The notes beneath the pieces were generated by a model, which was not told the origin of the DNA, ran no database searches, and worked only from the letters and a program-made list of their open reading frames with translations. Both the position numbers and the translations under genes were made by a program. Source: Alphaproteobacteria bacterium (GTDB taxonomy: Bacteria; Pseudomonadota; Alphaproteobacteria; Micropepsales; Micropepsaceae). From it: 6,904 bases of DNA. Shown piece by piece: positions 1 through 6,201 of this stretch. Numbering within the stretch: the stretch's first letter is position 1; the number at the start of each line of letters is the position of its first letter. The stretch is from contig CANGRN010000077.1 of assembly GCA_947455695.1 (NCBI GenBank), forward strand, positions 1-6,904. The letters run 5' to 3'.

Positions 1-1
1 C

Positions 2-1114
2 CATGCCGTCAAGCACGCCATCGCGCGCGCGCGTCTCGATGCGGGCGAAGTCGAAGACGTGGTGATGGGCTGCGGCTTTCCCGAAGGCGCCACCGGCAAC
101 AATATCGCCCGCGAAAGCGCGATCTGGGCGGGCTGCCCGGTCTCCACCGCCGGCATCACCGTCAATCGCTATTGTTCCAGCGGCTTGAACGCCATCGCCT
201 TTGCCGCCCAGACGATCATGACCGGCGGGGCCGAGGTGATGGTGGGCGCCGGCGTGGAATCCATTTCCCTGGTCCAGATGGGCGGCGTCAATCTCAAGCA
301 TTTCACCGAAGACCATCTGCTGCAGGTCAAGCCCGCGCTGTGGATGACCATGATCGAAACCGCCGAGATCGTGGCGCAGCGCTATGGCATCAGCCGCGAG
401 CGCCAGGACCAATACGCCCTGCAAAGCCAGCAGCGCACCGCAGCGGCGCAAGGCGCGGGCAAGTTTGCCGATGAGATCGTGCCGCTGGCCACCAAAATGA
501 AAAAGATCGACAAGGCCAGCGGCGCCGAAAGCCAGGTCGATGTCACCGTCACCCATGACGAATGCAACCGCCCCGACACGACCCTGGAAGGTCTGGCGGC
601 GCTGAGGCCGGTGCATGCCGGGGGCCAGCAGATCGCGGAAGGCAAGTTCATCACCGCGGGCAACGCCTCGCAATTCGCCGATGGCGCATCGGCCTGCGTG
701 GTGATGAGCGAGGAGACGGCGGCGAAAAAGGGCCTCAAGCCGCTGGGCCTCTTCAAGGGTTTTGCCGTGGCCGGTGTCGAGCCTGATGAAATGGGTATTG
801 GCCCGGTGCTGGCCGTCCCCAAACTCCTGGCGCGCCATGGCCTGAAGGTGGACGACATCGATCTTTGGGAGCTGAACGAGGCGTTCGCCAGCCAGACCCT
901 GTATTGCATGGACAAGCTCGGGCTGGATCCGGCCAAAACCAACGTCAATGGCGGCGCCATCTCCATCGGCCATCCCTATGGCATGACGGGCGCCCGCCTG
1001 ACCGGCCATGTCCTGCTGGAAGGGCGGCGGCGCGGCGCCAAATATGGCGTGGTCACCATGTGCATCGGCGGCGGCATGGGCGCGGCCGGCCTGTTCGAGA
1101 TACTGTCCGCCTGA
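2..1114 (+). CDS. Thiolase (acetyl-CoA acetyltransferase / 3-ketoacyl-CoA thiolase), 5'-truncated by window edge
   Basis: Cytoplasmic enzyme that condenses or cleaves acyl-CoAs (acetoacetyl-CoA synthesis or the last step of beta-oxidation). The reading frame is open from base 2, giving 370 visible residues; thiolases are usually about 390-400, so roughly 30 N-terminal residues lie outside. Catalytic parts seen: nucleophilic Cys in [10 protein letters not shown] (codon 173-175); NEAFA; the C-terminal thiolase signature [15 protein letters not shown] (947-991) with the catalytic His at 971-973; and the active-site signature around [11 protein letters not shown] (1046-1087) with the acid/base Cys at 1061-1063. 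Cys, His and Cys are all present, so the enzyme should be active. The sequence does not settle whether it is degradative or biosynthetic. An ATG at 65 lies inside the conserved fold and is not the start. The stop is 2 bases before the lipoprotein gene, suggesting one transcript. Confidence 0.96.
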   Translation, partial: HAVKHAIARARLDAGEVEDVVMGCGFPEGATGNNIARESAIWAGCPVSTAGITVNRYCSSGLNAIAFAAQTIMTGGAEVMVGAGVESISLVQMGGVNLKHFTEDHLLQVKPALWMTMIETAEIVAQRYGISRERQDQYALQSQQRTAAAQGAGKFADEIVPLATKMKKIDKASGAESQVDVTVTHDECNRPDTTLEGLAALRPVHAGGQQIAEGKFITAGNASQFADGASACVVMSEETAAKKGLKPLGLFKGFAVAGVEPDEMGIGPVLAVPKLLARHGLKVDDIDLWELNEAFASQTLYCMDKLGLDPAKTNVNGGAISIGHPYGMTGARLTGHVLLEGRRRGAKYGVVTMCIGGGMGAAGLFEILSA

Positions 1115-1116
1115 CC

Positions 1117-1773
1117 ATGATTCGCCCCGCCCTCCTTCTTCTGGCTGCATTGATGCTGGCCGCTTGCGCGGAAATTCCGCCGGGGCGCCCCCTGCCGCCC
1201 GATCCCAAGACCCAGATGGGCGCGCTGGAGACCCGCATCGCCATCCTGGTGGAGGAGCAACGCCACAGGCTGGACCCCAAGGCCCGCAACCTGGCGATCG
1301 ACCCCGAACTGTCCAAGATCGCCCGCGCCCGCGCCGCCGACATGGCGGCCAAGAACTACCTCGCCCATGCCGCCCCCAATGGCGACACCTCCGCCTCGTT
1401 GCTGATGAAGCAGGACGAGCGCTGGCAGGGCCTTTTAGGGGAAAATCTTGCAGCGCAGCATTACACCACGCTCAGCGGCGTCACGGTGAATGATTTTGCC
1501 CAGCGTTTCCTAGACGAATGGATGAAAAGCCCGCCCCACCGGGACAATATGGCCTTCGCCAACTACGACCATGCCGGGGTAGGCGCGGCCGTGAATGGCG
1601 ACACGGTCTATGTCGCCCTGCTGTTTTCCACCGACATGGGGCTGAAGCCGAGGCCCCCCGAAGCCCCCGCCAACGCCGTCACCGCCTTTGAAAGCCCGGC
1701 TGCGGCGGCCGCCCCGCCCCCGCCTGCGCCGGCCAATCCGATGCGCCTTCGCGGTACGGTGGGCGCGCAATAA
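1117..1773 (+). CDS. CAP/SCP-domain (SCP/PR-1-like) lipoprotein
   Basis: A 218-residue secreted lipoprotein. Residues 1-16 form a signal peptide with lipobox L14-A15-A16-C17, so the mature protein should be lipid-anchored at Cys17. The CAP domain runs from about 36 to 175. The conserved tetrad of the family is visible: His84 (YLAHAAP), Glu109 (GENLA), Glu134 (FLDEWMKSP) and His141 (SPPHRDNM), followed by the typical HAGVGAA strand. The tail (about 178-212) is Ala/Pro-rich and probably an unstructured linker. Bacterial CAP proteins are envelope proteins whose biochemical role is mostly unknown; metal or lipid binding has been proposed for relatives. The frame is open well upstream of 1117, but the signal peptide and the thiolase stop fix the start there. 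No strong Shine-Dalgarno is seen, so translation may depend on the upstream gene. Some rare codons (TTA at 1435, CTA near 1510) flank the GENLA motif. Confidence 0.9.
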   Translation: MIRPALLLLAALMLAACAEIPPGRPLPPDPKTQMGALETRIAILVEEQRHRLDPKARNLAIDPELSKIARARAADMAAKNYLAHAAPNGDTSASLLMKQDERWQGLLGENLAAQHYTTLSGVTVNDFAQRFLDEWMKSPPHRDNMAFANYDHAGVGAAVNGDTVYVALLFSTDMGLKPRPPEAPANAVTAFESPAAAAAPPPPAPANPMRLRGTVGAQ

Positions 1774-1828
1774 GACACCCCGTCCGGCCGGTAATTCACT
1801 TCTGATTAAGCTAACGGGTTCAACTATC

Positions 1829-1846
1829 TGTGCATGATTAGGCACA
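1829..1846. repeat. Inverted repeat TGTGC-N8-GCACA (possible operator)
   Basis: Perfect 5-base arms TGTGC (1829-1833) and GCACA (1842-1846) are separated by 8 AT-rich bases. The centre lies about 50 bases upstream of the -10-like element, a usual distance for an activator site. Arms this short can occur by chance, and no regulator is encoded next to it. Confidence 0.25.
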
Positions 1847-1855
1847 TAGCCACCC

Positions 1856-1868
1856 CGACCGTCGGTCG
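1856..1868. repeat. Short hairpin/dyad CGACC-GTC-GGTCG
   Basis: Perfect 5-base GC-rich arms around a 3-base loop, 10 bases after the first dyad. No T-run follows, so it is not a rho-independent terminator. It lies upstream of the predicted transcription start, so it is more likely a DNA-level site than a leader structure, if it is functional at all. Confidence 0.2.
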
Positions 1869-1944
1869 TATGGTCAACATTCCTTTACACTATATCTTGC
1901 CCCCGGTACTTTCTGTAGCGGGTGTGCGGTGCCAGTGAGTCGAA

Positions 1945-4443
1945 ATGCGCGCAGAGCTACCATGGAACGTTGCCGGTATCCCGCCAGAGGCGCGGGAAGC
2001 TGCGCGGGCCGCTGCCCGGCGCGAAGGCCTGTCAGTGGGCGAATGGCTGACAAGGCGCATTTTGCGCAGTTTTTCGGGCATGGAAGAGGACGTCCCCACC
2101 ATGCCGTATGACAATCGCGCGCCCTCCGGCGCTCCGCTGGACAGCTGGGGCCTGCCGCCCTCCGCCGCCAGCCGCCGCGACACCGACGAGATGATGGCCC
2201 GGGTCGGGCGCAGCGAAAACGAATCGAATGAAGCCTGGCGCCGTATCGAGGACCAGCTGCGGGGCCTTGGCCGCCGCCTGGATTCCAGCGAACGCAGCCA
2301 TGGGGAAAGCAACCGCGTCATCTCCCGCACCGCCCAGGAACTGAACATCACCGCCCGCGAACAGGCCCAGGCTTTCGACCAGCTTGGCCTGAACGTGATG
2401 AGCCTGAACGAACGGCTGGAGCGGCTGGAACGTTCGGCCGCCAATGACGGCATCAAGGACGCGGTCAAGGCGCTGCATCAGGGCCTGTCGCGGCTGGCCG
2501 ACCAGATCACCGCCACCGCCAACAATTCGGCCAACCAGGTTGTGCAGCTCACCGGCAATCTGGAACAGCTCGCCAGCCGCGTCGGCCAGGCGCGCGTGGA
2601 CGCCGAGGATGCCGACAAGGCGCTGGACCAGCGTATCGGGGCCACCGAGCGCGCCCTGGAAACCCGCATCGAGACCACCGAAAAGGCGCTGGATGCGCGC
2701 CTGTCGGCAGCCGAGAAGACCGCCCAGTTCAATACCAATGCCCTGGACCATGCGCTGGAGAAGATCGAAGCCAACGCCAACCAGCGCGCCACCGACCAGG
2801 TGGAAAACCAGCGCCGCAGCGCCGCCCATGAGGAAAGCCTCAACCGGCTGGAAGATTACATCGCCCGCCTGGAGATGCGCCTGCCCGATGCCGAGTTCGA
2901 GCGCCGCCTGGACGGTATCGAGCGTTCGGTCACCGGCATGGCCGACCGGCTGACCCATTTCAATCCCACCGAGAAGATGGACGCGACGCTTCAGGCCATG
3001 TCGCACCGTCTGGAGTCGCTGGAAAAGGATCACAGCGACCTGGTGAACGAGATGCGCAGCAAGCTGCGCCCCATCGAGCCGCCGGCCTACGAAGCGCCCC
3101 GCGCGCCCGCGCCAAGCGCCTATCAGCCGCACAGCGCGTTCGAGCCCCCGCCCATGGCCGAACCGCCGCCGCTTGCGCCCAGCGCGTACGAGCCGCCCCC
3201 GGCGTATGAACCGCCGCCCGCCATCGACGCCTTCGCCACGCCGACCGGCTTCAGCTTCGACATCCCCCCGGAGACCGGGGCGGAGAGTTTCGCGCCCGAC
3301 TTCGAAGACGTGTTTGCCGATACCGAAGCGCCCGCCGAGGTTGCCGAGCCGGAGAATTTCCTGGCCCAGGCCCGCCGCTCGGCCCGCGCCGCCTCCGAGA
3401 AGGCCGAAACCGAACGCCGTACCGGGCTGAGCGGATTCCGCTGGGGCAAGGAAGCGGCCGCCGAAGGCGCGGAAAAGGCCAAGCCCCGCTATGTCATTCC
3501 CGCCATCGTCGCGCTGATCGTGGTGCTGGCTGCCGCCGCCGCGCTGGTGCTGAGCCAGCGCGCCAAGATGCCGGCGCAGACCAGCGCCAAGCCCAATGGC
3601 CCCACCTTCACCGTCCCGGCACCGCCAGGCAGCGACGACACCCAGTTCGTGGTCGCGCCCCAGGCCACCCCGGGCGACACCGGCGGCAATGCCGACGATT
3701 TCACCTCCGAGCGTTCGGAGCCCGCCGAGTCCGACAATCCCCCGCGCACCGCCATGCCGCTGCAGCAGCGCGACGTGCGCAACGCCCCGGTCAACCGCGT
3801 GCCGGACGGCGCAAAGGTGCCTTCGCCGGACCGCTTGATACAGATGGCCAATGCCGGCAATCCCATCGCGCTGACCATCATCGGCCTGCGCGCCCTGGAC
3901 GGCACGAACGGGTCGGCCGTGAACCTGCCCGATGGCGTCAAGTTCCTCACCCAGGCCGCCGAAAAGGGTCAGGCCGTGGCGCAGTATCGCCTGGGCACGC
4001 TGTATGAGCGCGGCCAGGGCATTCCCGCCGACGCCGCCAAGGCGGCGCACTGGTATGAGATGGCCGCCAACCAGGGCAACCGCAAGGCGATGCACAATCT
4101 GGCGGTGTCCTATGCCAGCGGCGCCACGGGCAAGAAGAATATGGCCGAAGCCGCCCGCTGGTTCGCCAAGGCCGCCGCACTGGGCCTGTCGGACTCCCAG
4201 TTCAACCTGGCGGTGCTGTACGAGCGCGGCGACGGCGTGCCGCAAAGCCTGCTGGACGCCTACAAGTGGTATTCCATTGCCGCCGCCGCGGGCGACACCG
4301 AATCCAAGGCGCGCATCGGCGTGCTGCAGACCCAGCTCAGCGATACCGACAAGGCCGCGGCCAACAAGTCGGCTGCGACCTTCCACGCGGCGCCCCTGAA
4401 CCGCAGCGCCAATGTGCCGCCCGAGCCCGGCGATCTCGGCTGA
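1945..4443 (+). CDS. PodJ-like polar organiser: coiled coil, one membrane segment, four periplasmic Sel1 repeats
   Basis: An 832-residue protein. Residues 6-40 carry the N-terminal signature of alphaproteobacterial PodJ-type proteins (P6-W7, G11-I12, R17-E18, G32-E33-W34-L35). About 83-374 is a long coiled-coil region with three tandem 11-residue repeats at 225-257. About 375-425 is proline-rich, with a tandem AYEPPP at 414-425. An acidic, low-complexity stretch follows, then a basic patch and one membrane helix at 516-537. A disordered linker leads to four 36-residue Sel1 repeats (about 641-784) and a short tail. By analogy with Caulobacter PodJ, the N-terminus is cytoplasmic and the Sel1 part periplasmic. 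Such proteins recruit polarity, pilus or stalk factors; that role is inferred here. Unlike Caulobacter PodJ, no peptidoglycan-binding domain follows the repeats. An in-frame TGA at 1936-1938 makes ATG 1945 the first possible start, and the conserved motif begins five residues in. It could instead be a general Sel1 scaffold. Confidence 0.85.
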   Translation: MRAELPWNVAGIPPEAREAARAAARREGLSVGEWLTRRILRSFSGMEEDVPTMPYDNRAPSGAPLDSWGLPPSAASRRDTDEMMARVGRSENESNEAWRRIEDQLRGLGRRLDSSERSHGESNRVISRTAQELNITAREQAQAFDQLGLNVMSLNERLERLERSAANDGIKDAVKALHQGLSRLADQITATANNSANQVVQLTGNLEQLASRVGQARVDAEDADKALDQRIGATERALETRIETTEKALDARLSAAEKTAQFNTNALDHALEKIEANANQRATDQVENQRRSAAHEESLNRLEDYIARLEMRLPDAEFERRLDGIERSVTGMADRLTHFNPTEKMDATLQAMSHRLESLEKDHSDLVNEMRSKLRPIEPPAYEAPRAPAPSAYQPHSAFEPPPMAEPPPLAPSAYEPPPAYEPPPAIDAFATPTGFSFDIPPETGAESFAPDFEDVFADTEAPAEVAEPENFLAQARRSARAASEKAETERRTGLSGFRWGKEAAAEGAEKAKPRYVIPAIVALIVVLAAAAALVLSQRAKMPAQTSAKPNGPTFTVPAPPGSDDTQFVVAPQATPGDTGGNADDFTSERSEPAESDNPPRTAMPLQQRDVRNAPVNRVPDGAKVPSPDRLIQMANAGNPIALTIIGLRALDGTNGSAVNLPDGVKFLTQAAEKGQAVAQYRLGTLYERGQGIPADAAKAAHWYEMAANQGNRKAMHNLAVSYASGATGKKNMAEAARWFAKAAALGLSDSQFNLAVLYERGDGVPQSLLDAYKWYSIAAAAGDTESKARIGVLQTQLSDTDKAAANKSAATFHAAPLNRSANVPPEPGDLG
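2617..2715 (+). repeat. Three tandem 11-residue (33-base) repeats in the coiled coil
   Basis: Residues 225-235 (KALDQRIGATE), 236-246 (RALETRIETTE) and 247-257 (KALDARLSAAE) align without gaps. The pattern is basic-A-L-acid-x-R-I/L-x-x-A/T-E. The DNA copies differ at many synonymous positions, so the period is kept at protein level. Eleven-residue periodicity is typical of right-handed or straight coiled coils. Confidence 0.75.
3184..3219 (+). repeat. Tandem AYEPPP hexapeptide in the proline-rich linker
   Basis: Residues 414-419 and 420-425 of the PodJ-like protein are two back-to-back copies of AYEPPP, written with different codons. Related FEPPP and AEPPP motifs occur at 399-409. Proline-rich linkers of this kind often extend a protein or bind partner domains; no partner can be named from the sequence. 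Confidence 0.7.
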
Positions 4444-4533
4444 TTTTCGGACCGGTCCCTGCATCGTTTTCGCCTGATTCCGTAAGGTTTTTTGCGTTGA
4501 CCCTCCACGCGCGCGCGCGCATGTTCGGGTGCA
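4444..4533 (+). promoter_or_regulatory. Short gap upstream of the permease: palindrome, -35-like element, CG run
   Basis: Three things stand out in 90 bases. There is a perfect 10-base palindrome GGACCGGTCC at 4449-4458, with no following T-run. TTGACCC at 4497-4503 matches 6 of 7 bases of the Caulobacter -35 consensus TTGACGS. An alternating CG run of 13 bases lies at 4508-4520. No convincing -10 exists at the right distance. If the -35 is used, the start would lie within a few bases of ATG 4534, implying a nearly leaderless mRNA. Otherwise the permease is read through from the PodJ-like gene. No rho-independent terminator is visible. Confidence 0.3.
4508..4520. repeat. Alternating CG tract (13 bases)
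   Basis: An uninterrupted CGCGCGCGCGCGC run, 13 bases before the permease start codon. Alternating purine-pyrimidine CG is the classic sequence able to adopt Z-DNA under negative supercoiling. In high-GC DNA such runs also arise by polymerase slippage, so function is uncertain. Confidence 0.6.
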
Positions 4534-5451
4534 ATGGAACTCTACCTTCCCGTTGCTGAGATGTCGGTCAATTGGCTGCTGCTCATCGTGCTGGGAACAG
4601 GTGTCGGCTTCCTGTCCGGCATGTTCGGGGTGGGCGGCGGCTTCCTGATGACGCCGCTGCTGGTCTTTACCGGCATCCCTTCCACCGTCGCGGTCGCCAC
4701 CACCCTTTCCCATGTCACCGCCTCGTCCATGTCGGGTGCGCTGGCGCAGTGGCGCAAGCGCGCCATCGACTTCACCATGGCCGGCGTGATGCTGAGCGGC
4801 GGCGTGGTGGGCACCCTGTTCGGCGTGTGGCTGTTCTCGGCGATGCGCCGCCAGGGCCAGATGGACCTGATCGTGTCGCTGACCTATGTGATCATGCTGG
4901 GCTCGATCGGCATCATCATGCTGCGCGAAAGCCTGGCCAGCCTGAAAGCCTATCGCAGCGGCATCTCTCCAGGCCGGCGGCTGGTCAACCGCGGCTGGAT
5001 CCAGGCCCTGCCCTTCAAGATGCGCTTTCGCCAGTCGCGCCTGTACATCAGCGTCATCCCGCCCATCGCCATCGGGTTCGTGGTGGGCGCGCTCAGCGCC
5101 ATCATGGGCATCGGCGGCGGCTTCATCATCGTGCCGGCCATGATCTACATCCTGCGCATGCCGACCAATGTGGTGATGGGCACCTCGCTGGTGCAGATCA
5201 TCGCGGTAACCGCCATCACCACCATCCTGCAGGCGACCAGCAACTATGCCGTGGACATTGTGCTGGCGGGGCTGCTGGTTTCGGGCGGGGTGGTGGGTGC
5301 GCAACTGGGGGTGCGGGCCGGCGCCAAGCTGCGCGGCGAGCAATTGCGCCTGCTGCTGGCCTGCCTGGTGCTGGCGGTGGGCGCCGGACTTTTCTATCAG
5401 CTGGTGGCGCGCCCGTCCGATGTCTATTCCCTGTCAGAGGGCGTGCCATGA
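4534..5451 (+). CDS. TauE/SafE-family (DUF81) permease, putative sulfite/organosulfur anion exporter
   Basis: A 305-residue inner-membrane protein of the TauE/SafE family, whose characterised members export sulfite or sulfoacetate or are linked to taurine use. The fold is an internal duplication, and both halves show the family's Gly-rich element: GMFGVGGGFLMTP (29-41) and AIMGIGGGFIIVP (189-201). About eight hydrophobic segments are visible (roughly 14-33, 37-58, 82-103, 111-130, 175-205, 217-235, 241-262, 270-291). A basic loop of about 45 residues (131-174) separates the halves and makes it longer than typical 250-260-residue members. ATG 4534 is chosen because the resulting start, MELYLPVAEMSVN, resembles the N-terminus I recall for alphaproteobacterial members; ATG 4561 is the alternative. 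There is no clear Shine-Dalgarno. The stop overlaps the next gene as ATGA, so the two products are likely made together. Substrate cannot be read from the sequence. Confidence 0.92.
   Translation: MELYLPVAEMSVNWLLLIVLGTGVGFLSGMFGVGGGFLMTPLLVFTGIPSTVAVATTLSHVTASSMSGALAQWRKRAIDFTMAGVMLSGGVVGTLFGVWLFSAMRRQGQMDLIVSLTYVIMLGSIGIIMLRESLASLKAYRSGISPGRRLVNRGWIQALPFKMRFRQSRLYISVIPPIAIGFVVGALSAIMGIGGGFIIVPAMIYILRMPTNVVMGTSLVQIIAVTAITTILQATSNYAVDIVLAGLLVSGGVVGAQLGVRAGAKLRGEQLRLLLACLVLAVGAGLFYQLVARPSDVYSLSEGVP
5436..5441 (+). promoter_or_regulatory. Ribosome binding site for the Alph_Pro_TM gene
   Basis: AGAGGG lies 6 bases before ATG 5448, inside the end of the permease gene. It is the clearest Shine-Dalgarno in the window. 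It supports start 5448 over the longer open frame upstream, and fits reinitiation or coupled translation at the ATGA overlap. Confidence 0.7.
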
Positions 5452-6188
5452 AGCGCGTCTTGCTGGCGGCACTGCTGTTGATCACGGGCCCGGCGTCCGC
5501 GGAAGACCTGGTGTCCGGAATCAGCCAGGACACGATCCAGATCACCTCCAACTATACCGGCACCGACATTGTGGTGTTCGGCGCCATCGAGCGAGCGCAA
5601 GGCGCGACGGGCCGCGGCATCGTGGTGATCGTGCGCGGCCCGGACGAGCCCATGACAGTACGCCGCCGTGACCGGGTGGCAGGGATATGGGTCAACCGCG
5701 ACGCCGCCCGGTTCGAAGGTCTTCCCGCCTATTACTATCTCGCCTCCACCGAGCCGGTGTCGCGCATCGCCCCGGCCGAGACCTTGCGGCGCTATGGCAT
5801 CGGGCTGCAATCGCTCACCCCAACCGCCATCGGCAGCCATCACGATCCCGAGCCCTTCCGCCAGGCGGCGATCCGCTATCACCAGCGCAGCGGATTGTAC
5901 GCGGAAAATCCAGGCAGCATCGATTTCCTCAGCGAGACCCTGTTCCGTACCCGCGTGCCGGTGCCGGCCGGCGTGACGCGCGGCCAGTACAATGTCGAGG
6001 TCTATCTGTTCCGCGGCGGCGAAGTGGTGAGCGCCCAGTCCACACCGCTGTTCGTGGACGCCACCGGGCTGGAGCGGCGGCTGTTCAACATGGCGCACAA
6101 TGCGCCCTTCCTTTACGGGCTGGCTTGCGTGTTCATGGCCATGCTTCTGGGCTGGATTTCCTCGGTGCTGTTCCGCCGCCCGGCCTGA
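5448..6188 (+). CDS. Alph_Pro_TM family protein (PF09608/TIGR02186-like), periplasmic with a C-terminal membrane anchor
   Basis: A 246-residue envelope protein of unknown biochemical function. Residues 1-18 are a signal peptide ending ASA, with cleavage probably before E19. About 19-215 is a periplasmic domain rich in beta-strand-like segments (IQITSNYTGTDIVVFGAIE; VVIVRGPDEPMTVRRR; YNVEVYLFRGGEVV). Residues 221-242 form one membrane helix, followed by the basic tail RRPA, so the C-terminus should be cytoplasmic. Length, topology and the TSNYTG..IVVFGAIE opening fit my memory of the Alph_Pro_TM family, reported only in alphaproteobacteria and usually once per genome. The start overlaps the permease stop (ATGA) with a good Shine-Dalgarno. 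Membership is by recall, not a profile search. A role as periplasmic accessory subunit of the permease is inferred from gene coupling. Confidence 0.87.
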   Translation: MKRVLLAALLLITGPASAEDLVSGISQDTIQITSNYTGTDIVVFGAIERAQGATGRGIVVIVRGPDEPMTVRRRDRVAGIWVNRDAARFEGLPAYYYLASTEPVSRIAPAETLRRYGIGLQSLTPTAIGSHHDPEPFRQAAIRYHQRSGLYAENPGSIDFLSETLFRTRVPVPAGVTRGQYNVEVYLFRGGEVVSAQSTPLFVDATGLERRLFNMAHNAPFLYGLACVFMAMLLGWISSVLFRRPA

Positions 6189-6201
6189 CGTCACACTCCG
6201 T

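Larger units (their letters stand above)
1774..1944 (+). promoter_or_regulatory. Intergenic regulatory region upstream of the PodJ-like gene
   Basis: This 171-base gap is visibly richer in A/T than the genes around it. The best promoter element is ACTATATC at 1889-1896, which matches 7 of 8 positions of the Caulobacter housekeeping -10 consensus GCTANAWC. No good -35 lies at the expected distance, which fits an activator-dependent promoter. An alternative is a -35-like TTTACA at 1884-1889 with a weak -10 (TACTTT) at 1907-1912. With the first option transcription would begin near 1902-1904, leaving a leader of about 40 bases. Two short dyads lie just upstream. A GANTC site (GAGTC, 1937-1941) lies four bases before the start codon. 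There is no good Shine-Dalgarno and no rho-independent terminator for the preceding gene. Confidence 0.4.

Noticed and set aside
382..966. Minus-strand open frame of 194 codons inside the thiolase
   Set aside because: Antisense shadow of a conserved catalytic gene, Ser/Arg-rich and without domain features.
865..1116. Upstream extension of the CAP lipoprotein frame into the thiolase
   Set aside because: It is an out-of-frame reading of the thiolase. The lipoprotein signal peptide and lipobox begin exactly at ATG 1117.
1784..1791. CCGGCCGG just after the lipoprotein stop as a terminator
   Set aside because: An 8-base palindrome with no loop and no T-run; common in high-GC DNA.
1806..1824. CtrA-type box (TTAA-N7-TTAA) upstream of the PodJ-like gene
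   Set aside because: TTAA at 1806-1809 is followed by TTCAAC at spacing 9, not TTAA at spacing 7, so the match is too poor.
2032..5343. A 1103-codon open frame on the minus strand, across the PodJ-like gene, the gap and most of the permease gene
   Set aside because: Its translation is Gly/Arg/His/Ala-rich low complexity with no recognisable domain, and it lies antisense to two well-supported genes. Long antisense frames without stops are expected opposite high-GC coding sequence with strong third-position G/C.
4572..5447. Open frame continuing about 290 codons upstream of the Alph_Pro_TM start
   Set aside because: This part overlaps the permease in another frame and gives His/Arg/Gly-rich nonsense. 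The signal peptide, Shine-Dalgarno and ATGA overlap all place the real start at 5448.
6186..6193. TGACGTCA palindrome between the convergent stops as a bidirectional terminator or operator
   Set aside because: It has no loop or T-tract, and it includes the stop codon of the plus-strand gene. Chance is the simplest explanation.
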